Under the pieces are notes generated by a model. The model ran no database searches. It saw nothing but the letters and a program-made list of their open reading frames with translations, and was not told the origin of the DNA. This document shows positions 1 to 7,729 of a DNA stretch of 39,341 nucleotides, piece after piece. The position numbers were made by a program, and so were the translations under genes. Position 1 is the stretch's first letter. Each line of letters begins with the position of its first letter. Origin of the DNA: Clostridia bacterium (GTDB taxonomy: Bacteria; Bacillota; Clostridia; UMGS1883); contig JAFVPB010000012.1 in assembly GCA_017505525.1 (NCBI GenBank), positions 1 to 39,341 on the forward strand, in the 5' to 3' direction.

Positions 1-3000
1 CCGCCGTTTGCGTTGAAGATTACCGTATATTCGGGGTTTTTAAGGCTGACGGTTGTATCTTTCGTGTTAGACTTTTTATAGATGTCGGTCTGTTTCTGAT
101 ATACAAATACCCAAAGGTTATTGCTTCCTGCATAGACGTCGGGTACGGTGATGGTTGCTCTGCCGTTTGTATCGGGAGTAAATTCGATTTTATATTTATC
201 ACTGAACTCGCAAACAAAATCTGTTTTGCTCCTATCAGCTTCATCAAGGGTGATTACAAAGCTGTTCACCGTTACATCGCTAATGGTAAATTGGTTTATA
301 CTAGCACGGCCAAGCCTTTCAATCGTGTAATTTGTATAAGCTGTTACGCCGCCCACTGTGATTTGCGCTTTGTATGTACCGCCTACATTCTCAAAAGGTG
401 TGGTTGTAGCAGAGCTTTCGTCAATATTGGGATATTGTGAATATTTATAATAAACAATATCGGGAAGCTCTGTTATTCCGCCGATTGATGTTGCAGAAAG
501 AGTTGCTGCCGCATTTTTGCCGTCATTCACTTCGATGTGAAGCGGCTTAATAATAGCTAATTCCTTATTTGCTGTCGAGGTACATTCTCCCTCGCCGTTA
601 CAAGTTGCAACAATAATATCGGTTTGGTCTGCCTTAATCGAATAGCTCCACTGGCAAACGTGAGCAGGCTTTTCCACCAACTGCAGCTCGCCGTCAGTTT
701 CGCGGATGTCATACTTCGCCGAATCGTCAGGAGTGAAATATTTGTAAATATTCTCCCCTTCCCCATCCATGTATGTGTTCCAGCCGGAGGTAAATGTCGT
801 TTCGGTGTAATAATTTACGCCGATCTGTGCGTCCGCGGTCAGCGCGCCGATGATAGTGATGTCATTAGCGCAGTAAATATTGTTTTCAGCCGTGCCAACC
901 GTATTATCCGTGACAACAGGGCTGCCGGACACATTGAATTTGCCGGCCTGGTTATACACACCGCCGCTATAATAATTGGCGCTGTTGCCGGTGATCTCGC
1001 CGCCGGTCATGGTGAAGGTGCCGGAATACACATACACACCGCCGCCATAGGTGGATGCGGTATTGCCGGAAATGGTGCCGCCGGACATATTGAAGGTGCC
1101 GGAATACACATACACACCGCCGCCATCGGAGGATACATGGTCGGAAATTGTACCGCCGTACATATTAAAGGTGCCGGAGGACACATACACACCGCCGCCT
1201 TTGCGATCGCTGCCAGATGTAAAGGTGTTGTTGGTGATGCTTCCGCCGTACATGTTAAAGGTGCCGGAGGACACATACACACCGGCTCCTTGTTGATAAA
1301 CGGTGTTGCCGGTGATGCTGCCGCCGTAGAGGTTCACAGTGCCGTCATCAATATACACGCCGCCGTTTTTTCCTCCGGTGATCTTGCCGGTGGAAGGCTC
1401 GCTGCAGTCGCAGATGTTCAAAACCGCATTGGTGCCATTCGCTCTAAACACCGGGGCGCTTCCGGAGCCGGTAATTGTATTGCCATTCAGGCAAACGTTG
1501 TATGTTCCGCTGGCATTCACATAAATGAATGTGCAGTCATTGGCAACATACGAGAGGGTAATATCCTCACCCAGATAGTAGCTGCCGGGAGTGAGTATAT
1601 ATGAGGAGCCGGACTTTGTCACATAACTACTGATATTTTCCTTCGTCAGCTTGACCCACTCGCTTACTTCGCTGTGGTTATGGGTAGTGTTGGTGCAGTT
1701 CGCCACACCGCAGATGGGATGTTCGTGTGCTGCCAGCACCGTCACGATACATGTGTCAGTCTTGCCGCCATCAGCAGTGGTGACGGTTATGGTAGCCGTA
1801 CCTTCGCCTATAGCACTGACAACACCGTCAGCAACCGTTGCCACAGATTCATTATTGGAACTCCAAGTCACAGCCTTGTTGGTGGCGTTATTGGGGCTGA
1901 CGGTAGCGGTCAGGGTTTCGGTGCTGCCAACACCAAGGGTAAGGCTGCTCTCGCTCAGCTCCACGCCGGTGACGGGGATGCTGGGAGCTTCATACTCTAC
2001 CGGACCGGAATAGAGTACGGTACCGTCTTTATATGTGATCTTACAGGCATACCAGCCATCCTCATCTGCTTCAAAGGTCTTGCTCGTTGCACCGTCAGCG
2101 GGAGTGCTGCCGATGTGGAACACCTGCGCTTTCACAGTTGGTTGTGTGCCACCACCATATGTAACATCTGAAACATGGAGATCATAGTTTCCGTCTGCCG
2201 GAGCTGTTACCAAAAAGTGGTCATCCGGCGTTGTCCAGTCCCAATCCTGCTTCTCATAAGCCGCCCAGATGCCAAGCTGTCCTTCACTGATGGTAGCGGA
2301 GGTTTGGGCAAGGATCGAATCACCTGCGTTCAACGCAATGTTGAAATAGCCGGGGGTGCTATACCCCCCTGCTTCATGGCAAGTCCACCAGCCATCGGAA
2401 TAGGAAGAGGTCAATGTATCCTCCGTGTAGGCAGACACGCCATCAGCCGTATCGGTCACTTCCGACATAGTGCCTTTATACCACTGATAGGAAGCAATAT
2501 CGCCATCAGCGTTCGTGCCCACCGCAGGTGTGCTTTCAGTTGGCTGAGTCGTGATCTCATATTCTTCCCACTGAGCATAGAGCGTGGTGTTGGAGTTGAT
2601 GTTAAAGGTGTCACCCGGAGCATAATCTGTTCCATAGCCGCTGGACCATGTATTCCACCCGACAAATGCATAGCCGGTCTTTGCCAGATTGCCGGTATTG
2701 CCCAGAACGGTGACGGTGCTGCCGGAAATATATGGAGAATTGCTGTCCGCAGGCACATCACCGGAGGTCGCGCCGTTGCCGTTGTAGGTCACGGTATAGG
2801 AGGTGGGAGGCTCTGCCAACTCCAACTCGTTATTGCCGTCAGGCTGAACGATGTAACCGTCGTTTGCGGAGGTGAAATATCTGTCGTAATTCGCTGCGTT
2901 TTCGCCCATCTTGGTTGTCCAACCGCTGGTGAAGGTGCCGGGGGTATTCATCCTCACGCTGATGGCCTTGTCCGATGTGTAGGTCAGACCGCCCTCGCCG

Positions 3001-3878
3001 ATGGTGATGAGCTTGTCGGAATTAAGATAGATGTCTGCCCAAGTACCTGTGATGGTGGGGGCACCGCTGAGGTTAAGGGTGCCGTTGTTGCTGATGCCAT
3101 AGTTGCCGTCGAGATTTCCGACACTGCCGCCGCTGAGGTTAAGGATGCCGTTGTTGGTGATGCCGTTGGTGGCACCGATGACGGTGCCGCCGTAGACGTT
3201 GACGATGCCAGAGGTGAAATATTTTTTGTTTAGGATGCCTTCGCTGCTGCCGCTGCTCACGGTGCCGTCGTAGATGTTGGCGGTACCTTTGGCCTCGTTG
3301 TAGATGCCGTGACCCTGGCCATGGGGGGCTTTAACGGTGCCGCCGTAGACATTGACGGTACCGTAGTTGTCGATGCCGCTGCCTTTGACGGTGTTTCCAC
3401 TTCCGCTGCCTTGGACGGTGCCGCCGTAGACGTTGACGGTGCCGTTGTTGGTGATGTTGCCATCGCTGTTGACGATGGCTTTAACGGTGCCGCCGGAGCC
3501 GCAGGCACAAATGTTCAGGGTTGCACCGCTACTGACGGTGATGTTTTTCCTGTTTGTAATGGTCTTTCCGTTCAAGCAGAGGTTGACCGTGCCGGATGAA
3601 ATGGTAAGGGTTTCGGTAAGGTTGACATTATCGGTCAGATACCAACTGCCCGCTGTGAGCTGGATGCCATCGGTTTCGCCGTCTTTATCCGTGCCGTCCC
3701 ATGCCGTCCAAGTAATATCCTCACAACTTCCCGTGTGGTCTCCGATGTCAGTATGCGCTGCACCGCAGATTGCGTGAGCGTGTGTCGCCGGTATTGCAAA
3801 TGCGGTTGCCGGCATAAGGCTCATCAACATACAAAATGTGAGCAGACATGCCATTAGTTTTGATAACTTTCTTCTCAT
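1..3878 (-). CDS. Large secreted repeat protein (beta-helix-like repeats, InlB B-repeat, BIG2), 3' end outside window
   Basis: Reading back from ATG at 3878, the frame stays open to the window edge (about 1,292 codons), so the C-terminus is missing. A strong GGAGG lies 7 bases before the ATG. Residues 1-29 form a signal peptide (MRRK, then a hydrophobic stretch ending ATAFA). Residues about 110-285 carry repeats of the type GTVNVYGGTV and LNLSGG, as in right-handed beta-helix surface proteins. About 355-436 is an InlB B-repeat (Listeria-Bacteroides type: YTVTYNGNGA, then GYAFVGW, ending TLYAQW). About 630-710 is a BIG2 Ig-like domain (VTGVELSESSLTLGVG, then VTWSSNNESVATV). About 835-975 is a second repeat block with GGGVYVSSGTFNMYGG. 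A further B-repeat begins at the edge (YTVIFNANGG). Surface adhesion is inferred from these domains; no catalytic domain or anchor is visible. Base composition is distinctly richer in G+C than the genes to the right, which suggests separate ancestry. Confidence 0.9.
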   Translation of the reverse strand, partial: MRRKLSKLMACLLTFCMLMSLMPATAFAIPATHAHAICGAAHTDIGDHTGSCEDITWTAWDGTDKDGETDGIQLTAGSWYLTDNVNLTETLTISSGTVNLCLNGKTITNRKNITVSSGATLNICACGSGGTVKAIVNSDGNITNNGTVNVYGGTVQGSGSGNTVKGSGIDNYGTVNVYGGTVKAPHGQGHGIYNEAKGTANIYDGTVSSGSSEGILNKKYFTSGIVNVYGGTVIGATNGITNNGILNLSGGSVGNLDGNYGISNNGTLNLSGAPTITGTWADIYLNSDKLITIGEGGLTYTSDKAISVRMNTPGTFTSGWTTKMGENAANYDRYFTSANDGYIVQPDGNNELELAEPPTSYTVTYNGNGATSGDVPADSNSPYISGSTVTVLGNTGNLAKTGYAFVGWNTWSSGYGTDYAPGDTFNINSNTTLYAQWEEYEITTQPTESTPAVGTNADGDIASYQWYKGTMSEVTDTADGVSAYTEDTLTSSYSDGWWTCHEAGGYSTPGYFNIALNAGDSILAQTSATISEGQLGIWAAYEKQDWDWTTPDDHFLVTAPADGNYDLHVSDVTYGGGTQPTVKAQVFHIGSTPADGATSKTFEADEDGWYACKITYKDGTVLYSGPVEYEAPSIPVTGVELSESSLTLGVGSTETLTATVSPNNATNKAVTWSSNNESVATVADGVVSAIGEGTATITVTTADGGKTDTCIVTVLAAHEHPICGVANCTNTTHNHSEVSEWVKLTKENISSYVTKSGSSYILTPGSYYLGEDITLSYVANDCTFIYVNASGTYNVCLNGNTITGSGSAPVFRANGTNAVLNICDCSEPSTGKITGGKNGGVYIDDGTVNLYGGSITGNTVYQQGAGVYVSSGTFNMYGGSITNNTFTSGSDRKGGGVYVSSGTFNMYGGTISDHVSSDGGGVYVYSGTFNMSGGTISGNTASTYGGGVYVYSGTFTMTGGEITGNSANYYSGGVYNQAGKFNVSGSPVVTDNTVGTAENNIYCANDITIIGALTADAQIGVNYYTETTFTSGWNTYMDGEGENIYKYFTPDDSAKYDIRETDGELQLVEKPAHVCQWSYSIKADQTDIIVATCNGEGECTSTANKELAIIKPLHIEVNDGKNAAATLSATSIGGITELPDIVYYKYSQYPNIDESSATTTPFENVGGTYKAQITVGGVTAYTNYTIERLGRASINQFTISDVTVNSFVITLDEADRSKTDFVCEFSDKYKIEFTPDTNGRATITVPDVYAGSNNLWVFVYQKQTDIYKKSNTKDTTVSLKNPEYTVIFNANG

Positions 3879-3989
3879 AATGTTTCCTCCAAACATCTTT
3901 TAGTTTCTTTTTAATAATTCTTTATTTCGGGATAACAGCAGATGCCAACCTCTAAAGCCACAGGCTCGGTCAGGTGGAAGTCTGCAAAT

Positions 3990-4241
3990 TTACAATAATA
4001 GCACTCTGGCAATGCGTGAAATTTTGTCTGCCAAATCAATACCGTTTAACACGTCCATATAAATATCCAAAAAGATAACATCATACATTGCAGAATTATC
4101 AAGTGCGGAAATAATATCGTCTGCGGAAGAAAAGCCTGAAACGGAAATCTGCATCTGATTTTCATTTGCATATCGGTTTATATGTACTTTTAATTTTTTG
4201 ATTTCTTCGGGAATATCATCACATATTGCAACCTGTATCAT
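3990..4241 (-). pseudogene. Truncated LytTR/AgrA-type response regulator (receiver domain only)
   Basis: Eighty-three codons begin at an ATG preceded by AAAGGAGG with 7-base spacing. The product starts MIQVAICDD, with the acidic pair of a receiver domain, and has FLDIYMDVLNGIDLA with the phospho-acceptor Asp near residue 56. This is the pattern of LytTR-family regulators (AgrA, VirR). It then ends abruptly at RIARVLLL. The second half of the receiver and the whole LytTR DNA-binding domain are missing, and I see no continuation in the 110 bases before the next gene. Such a protein could be phosphorylated but could not bind DNA. I read it as a remnant cut by the recombination that placed the G+C-richer surface-protein gene beside it. 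A short stand-alone receiver decoy is possible but less likely. Confidence 0.75.
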
Positions 4242-4269
4242 CTGCAAACCTCCTTTGAGTTTTTATATA

Positions 4270-4298
4270 ATTATATCATTAAATTGTGTTTATTTCAA
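4270..4298 (-). promoter_or_regulatory. Sigma-A-type promoter before the receiver remnant
   Basis: On the minus strand TTGAAA (4298-4293) and TATAAT (4275-4270) are separated by exactly 17 bases, 29 bases upstream of the receiver start. With no clear promoter between 3880 and 3990, transcription from here may also run into the large surface-protein gene. Confidence 0.7.
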
Positions 4299-4375
4299 GA
4301 ATTTGACTGATATTTCAGCGTTTTGACATAAAAAAATAATGGAGTGAGCCGAAAACTCAGTTTTTTGAAAAGCAA

Positions 4376-4418
4376 AATGCACCGCTTTGACAAAATTTCA
4401 AGTCAAAAGCGGTGCATT
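4376..4418. terminator. Long hairpin, possibly bidirectional terminator
   Basis: AATGCACCGCTTTGAC (4376-4391) pairs with GTCAAAAGCGGTGCATT (4402-4418), with one bulged base. The minus-strand product is followed by TTTTGCTTTTC, and the plus-strand one by TATTTTC. It could insulate the receiver promoter region, but which transcript it ends is not obvious. Confidence 0.45.
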
Positions 4419-4560
4419 TATTTTCGAAGATAAGTTTCATTGTGAATTAAAAAAATGTATAAGATGTCTAATTTTAACTCAAATAAGCGCCCATAAAATC
4501 ACAACGGAACTTTTCTTTTTTTGAGAAATCACTCTATTTAAGGCTTTTTGAGCATAGAAA

Positions 4561-4595
4561 AAGAACCGTAACTTTGTATCAAAATTACGGTTCTT
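4561..4595. terminator. Perfect 11-bp hairpin
   Basis: AAGAACCGTAA (4561-4571) and TTACGGTTCTT (4585-4595) pair perfectly around a 13-base loop. There is only a weak T-run on the plus side. It stands immediately before the ribosome binding site of the small plus-strand frame at 4620, so it could be an upstream regulatory stem instead of a terminator. Confidence 0.35.
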
Positions 4596-4619
4596 CTTTG
4601 GCAAAGGAGGATGATATAG

Positions 4620-4691
4620 ATGCAGGCTAAAAAAAGCCCGATTTTAATAGGGTTTGCAGACATGGTCAAAAACAGTGTTTTTTTATTTTGA
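4620..4691 (+). CDS. Possible 23-residue peptide
   Basis: The only plus-strand frame in the window with a convincing start. AAAGGAGG (4603-4610) lies 9 bases before ATG at 4620. The frame runs 23 codons (MQAKKSPILIGF, then ADMVKNSVFLF) to TGA. The product is a short, basic-then-hydrophobic peptide. I recognise no family. It may be the surviving 5' end of a deleted gene, a small membrane peptide, or chance. Confidence 0.25.
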   Translation: MQAKKSPILIGFADMVKNSVFLF

Positions 4692-4762
4692 CTTTTTACA
4701 GTCGCAATTCGAACCCCCGACTATTTTCATGATTTTTCTGCTCTTTAATCACTTTTAAACAG

Positions 4763-4801
4763 ACACCTTAATTTGAACTATGGATGTTCCAAATGAGGTG
4801 T
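4763..4801. terminator. Imperfect hairpin with T-rich flank
   Basis: ACACCTTAATTTGAAC (4763-4778) pairs imperfectly with GTTCCAAATGAGGTGT (4786-4801), and TTATTTATTT follows on the plus strand. Its core ACACCTTAA also occurs in the hairpin at 4934-4973, so the two may be related copies. Confidence 0.35.
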
Positions 4802-4933
4802 TTATTTATTTCATTGATGACATTTTTTGTCGCCAATACTATTTTACAACAATGCGTTTGCCAAATTTATTCTCTTTTCAAGTGCATGGTTCGGATTCGC
4901 AAGGGGGAGCCAACAATATTTTAACAAACAAAA

Positions 4934-4973
4934 ACATACACCTTAAATTAAGATTTGCAATTAAGGTGTATGT
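4934..4973 (-). terminator. Intrinsic terminator after the HNH-like gene
   Basis: ACATACACCTTAA (4934-4946) and TTAAGGTGTATGT (4961-4973) form a perfect 13-bp stem with a 14-base loop. Read on the minus strand, the stem lies 28 bases past the stop of the HNH-like gene and is followed by TTTTGTTTG. The other strand also has a short T-run, so it may work in both directions. Confidence 0.75.
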
Positions 4974-5001
4974 TTTATCTCTTTATTTCAATTTCCTGTA
5001 G

Positions 5002-5817
5002 TCATAACTTGTTATAATATTTATTAATTTTCTCCTGCAAGTCCGGAGTCATATTCTCTCTATACATAGTAGCCATTTGTATGGCTTCTTCTTTTATTTC
5101 TTTACAAGTTATTTCTCTTATAATTTTTGATAAACAGTATTTTCTCTTAAATGCCTTTTTAGGTGTATCGATAAATATAAGATTTGCATCATGAAATACA
5201 GTAACAAATACAAGTCCTAAATAATATGAAATAACAATCGGCAGGTGGTATTCACCGTCAAAATAACAATACCCAAACAATGATGGCTCCAATAGTTTGA
5301 TTATATTTGCTTCACTCACTATTTCATCAACTTTATAAATATAATGCGTGCATGACGGAACTGTCTGAGGTAAATTATTAATCAATGTGTTGAAATATTT
5401 TCGCACACTATTTTCGTATTCTTCAAACACACTTCTGCAGCTCTCATCTGTAAACGAACCGGCATTATATAAATCATCATACATAATTCTCCAAGCTACT
5501 GACAATACATAGTTTTGAAACCAAGATTCCTTAAAGCACTTCTTATTAAGTTTTTTACTTTTTAGAAAATTATCCAAAAATTTATTGGCAAACTGAGTTT
5601 CAAAACCACTGAAAAATTCTTCACAATTATCGCATAACAGATATTTCTTTTCACCATCCTGTAGAGGCTGTTTTATATCATTCATTGCTCTAAAACGAGA
5701 TTTTTTTGTAGTTCTAGTTCTTGTATATGCTAATTTTGGAATTAAATGACTTGCTCTGAGCTGTATGTTTGTCTTTTCACACAATGCACATGTACCAGTA
5801 TTTTTATTCTTGCTCAT
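5002..5817 (-). CDS. HNH-like zinc-binding protein of unknown role
   Basis: 271 residues. The start is ATG at 5817, because the SD-like GGAG (5829-5826) is 8 bases upstream and overlaps the alternative GTG further out. The N-terminus has C10-x2-C13, then S23-H24-L-I-P-K, then C62-x2-C65. This CxxC / SH / CxxC layout is typical of HNH or treble-clef nuclease-like proteins, in which the cysteines hold zinc and the His is the putative catalytic residue. The remaining 200 residues (aromatic-rich, with SWFQNYVLSVAWRI and YYLGLVFVTVFHDANLIF) match no family I can name. It has its own weak promoter (TATAAT at 5858-5853 with a TTGATT 19 bases upstream) and a strong terminator. Position at the end of a recombinase cluster suggests cargo, perhaps defence or maintenance, but nuclease activity is inference. 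Confidence 0.7.
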   Translation of the reverse strand: MSKNKNTGTCALCEKTNIQLRASHLIPKLAYTRTRTTKKSRFRAMNDIKQPLQDGEKKYLLCDNCEEFFSGFETQFANKFLDNFLKSKKLNKKCFKESWFQNYVLSVAWRIMYDDLYNAGSFTDESCRSVFEEYENSVRKYFNTLINNLPQTVPSCTHYIYKVDEIVSEANIIKLLEPSLFGYCYFDGEYHLPIVISYYLGLVFVTVFHDANLIFIDTPKKAFKRKYCLSKIIREITCKEIKEEAIQMATMYRENMTPDLQEKINKYYNKL

Positions 5818-5848
5818 CGTAAACACTCCAAACTTAGTTCAAAACAAG

Positions 5849-5959
5849 TCATATTATATTCGAAGGCACAAATGAGAAATCAACAAACGGAGTTTTTATT
5901 TTAAATGTCAACTTTATTTTTTTTATGGAATTAACAAATTTTTTACATATCACGTTCAT
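5849..5959 (-). CDS. Possible 36-residue basic peptide
   Basis: ATG at 5959 follows GGAAGGGGGAT with good spacing and opens a 36-codon frame (MNVICKKFVNSIKKIKL, ending VPSNII). The N-terminal half is Lys-rich with spaced hydrophobic residues, which could form an amphipathic helix. It ends 31 bases before the HNH-like start and would be co-transcribed from the promoter at 6060-6088. No family is recognised. It could be a leader or small regulator of the HNH-like gene. Confidence 0.35.
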   Translation of the reverse strand: MNVICKKFVNSIKKIKLTFKIKTPFVDFSFVPSNII

Positions 5960-6026
5960 ACGCATCCCCCTTCCAAAAACACATTCTTCCTCATTTGCTT
6001 TTATCCATTCGGATCCTTGATCTGGC

Positions 6027-6053
6027 GAATTAGAGAAGGGGCTGATCTAATTC
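6027..6053. terminator. Hairpin in the leader before the HNH-like gene
   Basis: GAATTAGA (6027-6034) pairs with TCTAATTC (6046-6053); TTTTT follows on the plus strand. On the minus strand it falls just inside the transcript expected from the promoter at 6060-6088, so it may be a 5' RNA stem. On the plus strand it looks like a terminator. Confidence 0.35.
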
Positions 6054-6059
6054 TTTTTC

Positions 6060-6088
6060 ATTATAACATAATATATGTAATAAATCAA
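6060..6088 (-). promoter_or_regulatory. Near-consensus promoter for the HNH-like gene region
   Basis: TTGATT (6088-6083), a 17-base spacer and TATAAT (6065-6060) on the minus strand. It begins just after the stop of the helical protein (6094) and reads into the 36-codon frame and the HNH-like gene, which separates this unit transcriptionally from the recombinase operon. Confidence 0.7.
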
Positions 6089-6093
6089 CTCTC

Positions 6094-6837
6094 TTAAATT
6101 AACAGATACTCGTTTATTATTTTTTTGAAGAATTCAACTACAATTACCCTTTGAGTCTGCTCATCGTATTTTGAATAAATTTCCGGTTTTCTTTCCTTAT
6201 ACATTATTACCTCGTAAATGTATTCTTTGAAGAGTTCCCTTGTCGCTTTCTTTGATGAACGAACAGTAGGAATATATCTCTCCATCTCCTGCTGAATATA
6301 TTCCGGCGAAAGTTTTGTCTTAAGTACACCATAAAGCATTGCACCGAGGTCTTCTGCTATGTACTTCTTTATATCTGTATTAATATCGATTCTCGGAAGG
6401 ATTAAATTGATTGCATTTTCTTTAAACCGCAAAGCAAATTCACGGTATCGGTTGTAATATTCCGTTTCAACGGTCTTAAGAGTATGTTCCTTTTCTATAC
6501 AGCTCTTCAGGCAGCATTTTTCCTCACATTCTTCCAAAACCGCCTCAAATTCTGCCTTTGTTACTTGCTGAGTCATTTCCTTATCTGCTTCTGCAAATCC
6601 TTTACAGTTTCCAACAAACTCATAAAGTGCCTGAATAACTTCATCGCCGTCTTCGCACACCATCAAATATGATGATAAAAGCATAATATACTCGTTATCG
6701 GCATTATTCTCAGCACATTCTTTGAGCTTCATACATTCAGTATCATCTTCTCGCAGATATGATTCCCGACAGAAATCTTCAAGTGCATTTAACAATTCGA
6801 GCAAATCGGTTAATTGCATAATTCTTTCAATTGTCAT
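6094..6837 (-). CDS. Helical protein of unknown function, last gene of the recombinase operon
   Basis: 247 residues from ATG at 6837, chosen for its AAGGAAGG ribosome binding site; an upstream in-frame start has none. The sequence is almost entirely charged and amphipathic, so probably all-helical, with no signal peptide or membrane segment. Residues about 20-115 contain an unusual number of cysteines, including a CEEKCCLKSC cluster that could bind metal. The C-terminal 100 residues are Lys/Glu-rich (FKEYIYEVIMYKERKPEIYSKYDE). I recognise no family. It lies 63 bases after the dead-resolvase gene, with a small terminator-like hairpin between, so its expression may be lower than that of the upstream genes. 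Its place next to recombinase genes suggests an accessory or partner protein, but that is context only. Confidence 0.65.
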   Translation of the reverse strand: MTIERIMQLTDLLELLNALEDFCRESYLREDDTECMKLKECAENNADNEYIMLLSSYLMVCEDGDEVIQALYEFVGNCKGFAEADKEMTQQVTKAEFEAVLEECEEKCCLKSCIEKEHTLKTVETEYYNRYREFALRFKENAINLILPRIDINTDIKKYIAEDLGAMLYGVLKTKLSPEYIQQEMERYIPTVRSSKKATRELFKEYIYEVIMYKERKPEIYSKYDEQTQRVIVVEFFKKIINEYLLI

Positions 6838-6864
6838 TATAATCCTTCCTTTCAAAATTTCCAA

Positions 6865-6890
6865 AGAAAAGACAGCCTTTCGGCTGCTTA
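6865..6890 (-). terminator. Short attenuator-like hairpin
   Basis: CAGCC-GAAA-GGCTG (minus strand, 6886-6873) with a stable GAAA tetraloop is followed by TCTTTTCTTT. The 5-bp stem is short, so partial termination between the dead-resolvase gene and the helical protein is more likely than a full stop. Confidence 0.5.
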
Positions 6891-6900
6891 ATCTTTATTG

Positions 6901-7704
6901 TTAAAGTGTCATTATGTAGTTGTCTGTACGCACATCGTAATCCATTTCAAGGTCTGTTTCGATGAATTTTATTCCTATGCCCTTTTCCTCGAACATCTTG
7001 CAACAGGATATGAAATCCTTAGTCTTCGGGGCAAGGGTTTCTATGCTATAAGTGTATATCTCATCTATATCTTTTTTATTACATATTTGCATTAGCTCTT
7101 TAAAACCTATTCTTTCAGTAATAGGTTTATTTCCGCCGCCTATATCTATAACACAGTCTACAAGATTTACATTTTTATTTTCAACCAACTTGCTTTTGCA
7201 GATTTCGATACTTTCTCTATGTTTCTGCTCTTTTTCAGGTTTACAGAATGGGTATGCATAGTACATAACAACATTCTTCTTTTTTTCTTTAATTATTGGC
7301 TCTGTGCCGGTAACTATTCCGCAAACTCTTTTTAAATTGCTCATCATCTGAGGAGATGCTGTATTAATGCATTCAGCATAAAATTTTAACCCTACCCGTT
7401 GTTTATCGAATGCTTGTACAATATTCATCATTGCATCCATATTTCTTCCTATGTGTTTTAATGATGGTATTGCTATTTCATTAAGATTATCATCCTTTGA
7501 CAGTTCCAATAGTTTAAGCAAGACCGGTCTTTTTTCTAGCGGAGTATTTCGTGGACATATATCCACGAATTCCCCTATAAGTTCTGCACAAGGGTTCTTC
7601 TCTATATCCTTTTTAATATCTGCAATATGTTTCTTATATATTTCTTCTTGCTCTTTAGGCATTGTAAGATAACAACTGTATATAGCAACTTTTGATTTAT
7701 TCAT
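6901..7704 (-). CDS. Tandem-duplicated, catalytically dead serine-resolvase-domain protein
   Basis: 267 residues; GAGGAG precedes ATG 7704, and the gene starts 25 bases after the third recombinase. I see two copies of the resolvase N-terminal fold. Copy 1 (about 5-120) has VAIYSCYLT where the neighbouring recombinase has VAAYCRVST, and IAIPSLKHIGRN at 77-88 against ILTKSISRFARN, followed by GLKFYAECINT against VSVYFEKENIDT. Copy 2 (about 144-260) has VVMYYAYPF, then IYTYSIETLAPKT, then GIKFIETDLEM. The nucleophilic Ser is Leu13 in copy 1 and Pro152 in copy 2. The Arg of YxRVS is Cys11 and Ala150. Of the two Arg in SRFARN only the second survives, in copy 1 (Arg87). There is no recombinase DNA-binding domain or zinc ribbon. 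Strand transfer should be impossible. A role as dimer partner, inhibitor or directionality factor of the adjacent recombinases is inference. Confidence 0.8.
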   Translation of the reverse strand: MNKSKVAIYSCYLTMPKEQEEIYKKHIADIKKDIEKNPCAELIGEFVDICPRNTPLEKRPVLLKLLELSKDDNLNEIAIPSLKHIGRNMDAMMNIVQAFDKQRVGLKFYAECINTASPQMMSNLKRVCGIVTGTEPIIKEKKKNVVMYYAYPFCKPEKEQKHRESIEICKSKLVENKNVNLVDCVIDIGGGNKPITERIGFKELMQICNKKDIDEIYTYSIETLAPKTKDFISCCKMFEEKGIGIKFIETDLEMDYDVRTDNYIMTL

Positions 7705-7729
7705 ATAAGTGTTTTTCTCCTCTCTTTGT

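Larger units (their letters stand above)
4242..5001. other. Gene-poor stretch with several hairpins
   Basis: About 760 bases without a convincing gene. Besides the promoter at 4270-4298 it contains four hairpins (4376-4418, 4561-4595, 4763-4801, 4934-4973) and a 23-codon plus-strand frame with a good ribosome binding site at 4620-4691. The only clear functional assignment is the terminator at 4934-4973. The stretch looks like a scar zone between the G+C-rich gene and the recombinase region. Confidence 0.5.

Noticed and set aside
1007-1380. Tandem near-repeats at this position as a CRISPR array
   Set aside because: The repeats are in frame with the surface protein, have codon-sized variation and no unique spacers, so they are protein repeats.
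624-3777. Long plus-strand frames opposite the repeat protein (326 and 352 codons)
   Set aside because: They mirror the G+C-rich repeats of the true minus-strand gene, have no ribosome binding sites, and translate to low-complexity Ala/Gly/Val/His-rich sequence.
4698-4724. A tRNA T-arm-like string (minus strand GGGGGTTCGAATTGCGACT) that could mark an att site in a tRNA
   Set aside because: The T-stem does not pair (no CCCCC partner), and no anticodon arm or acceptor stem can be found on either side, so it is at most a decayed fragment.
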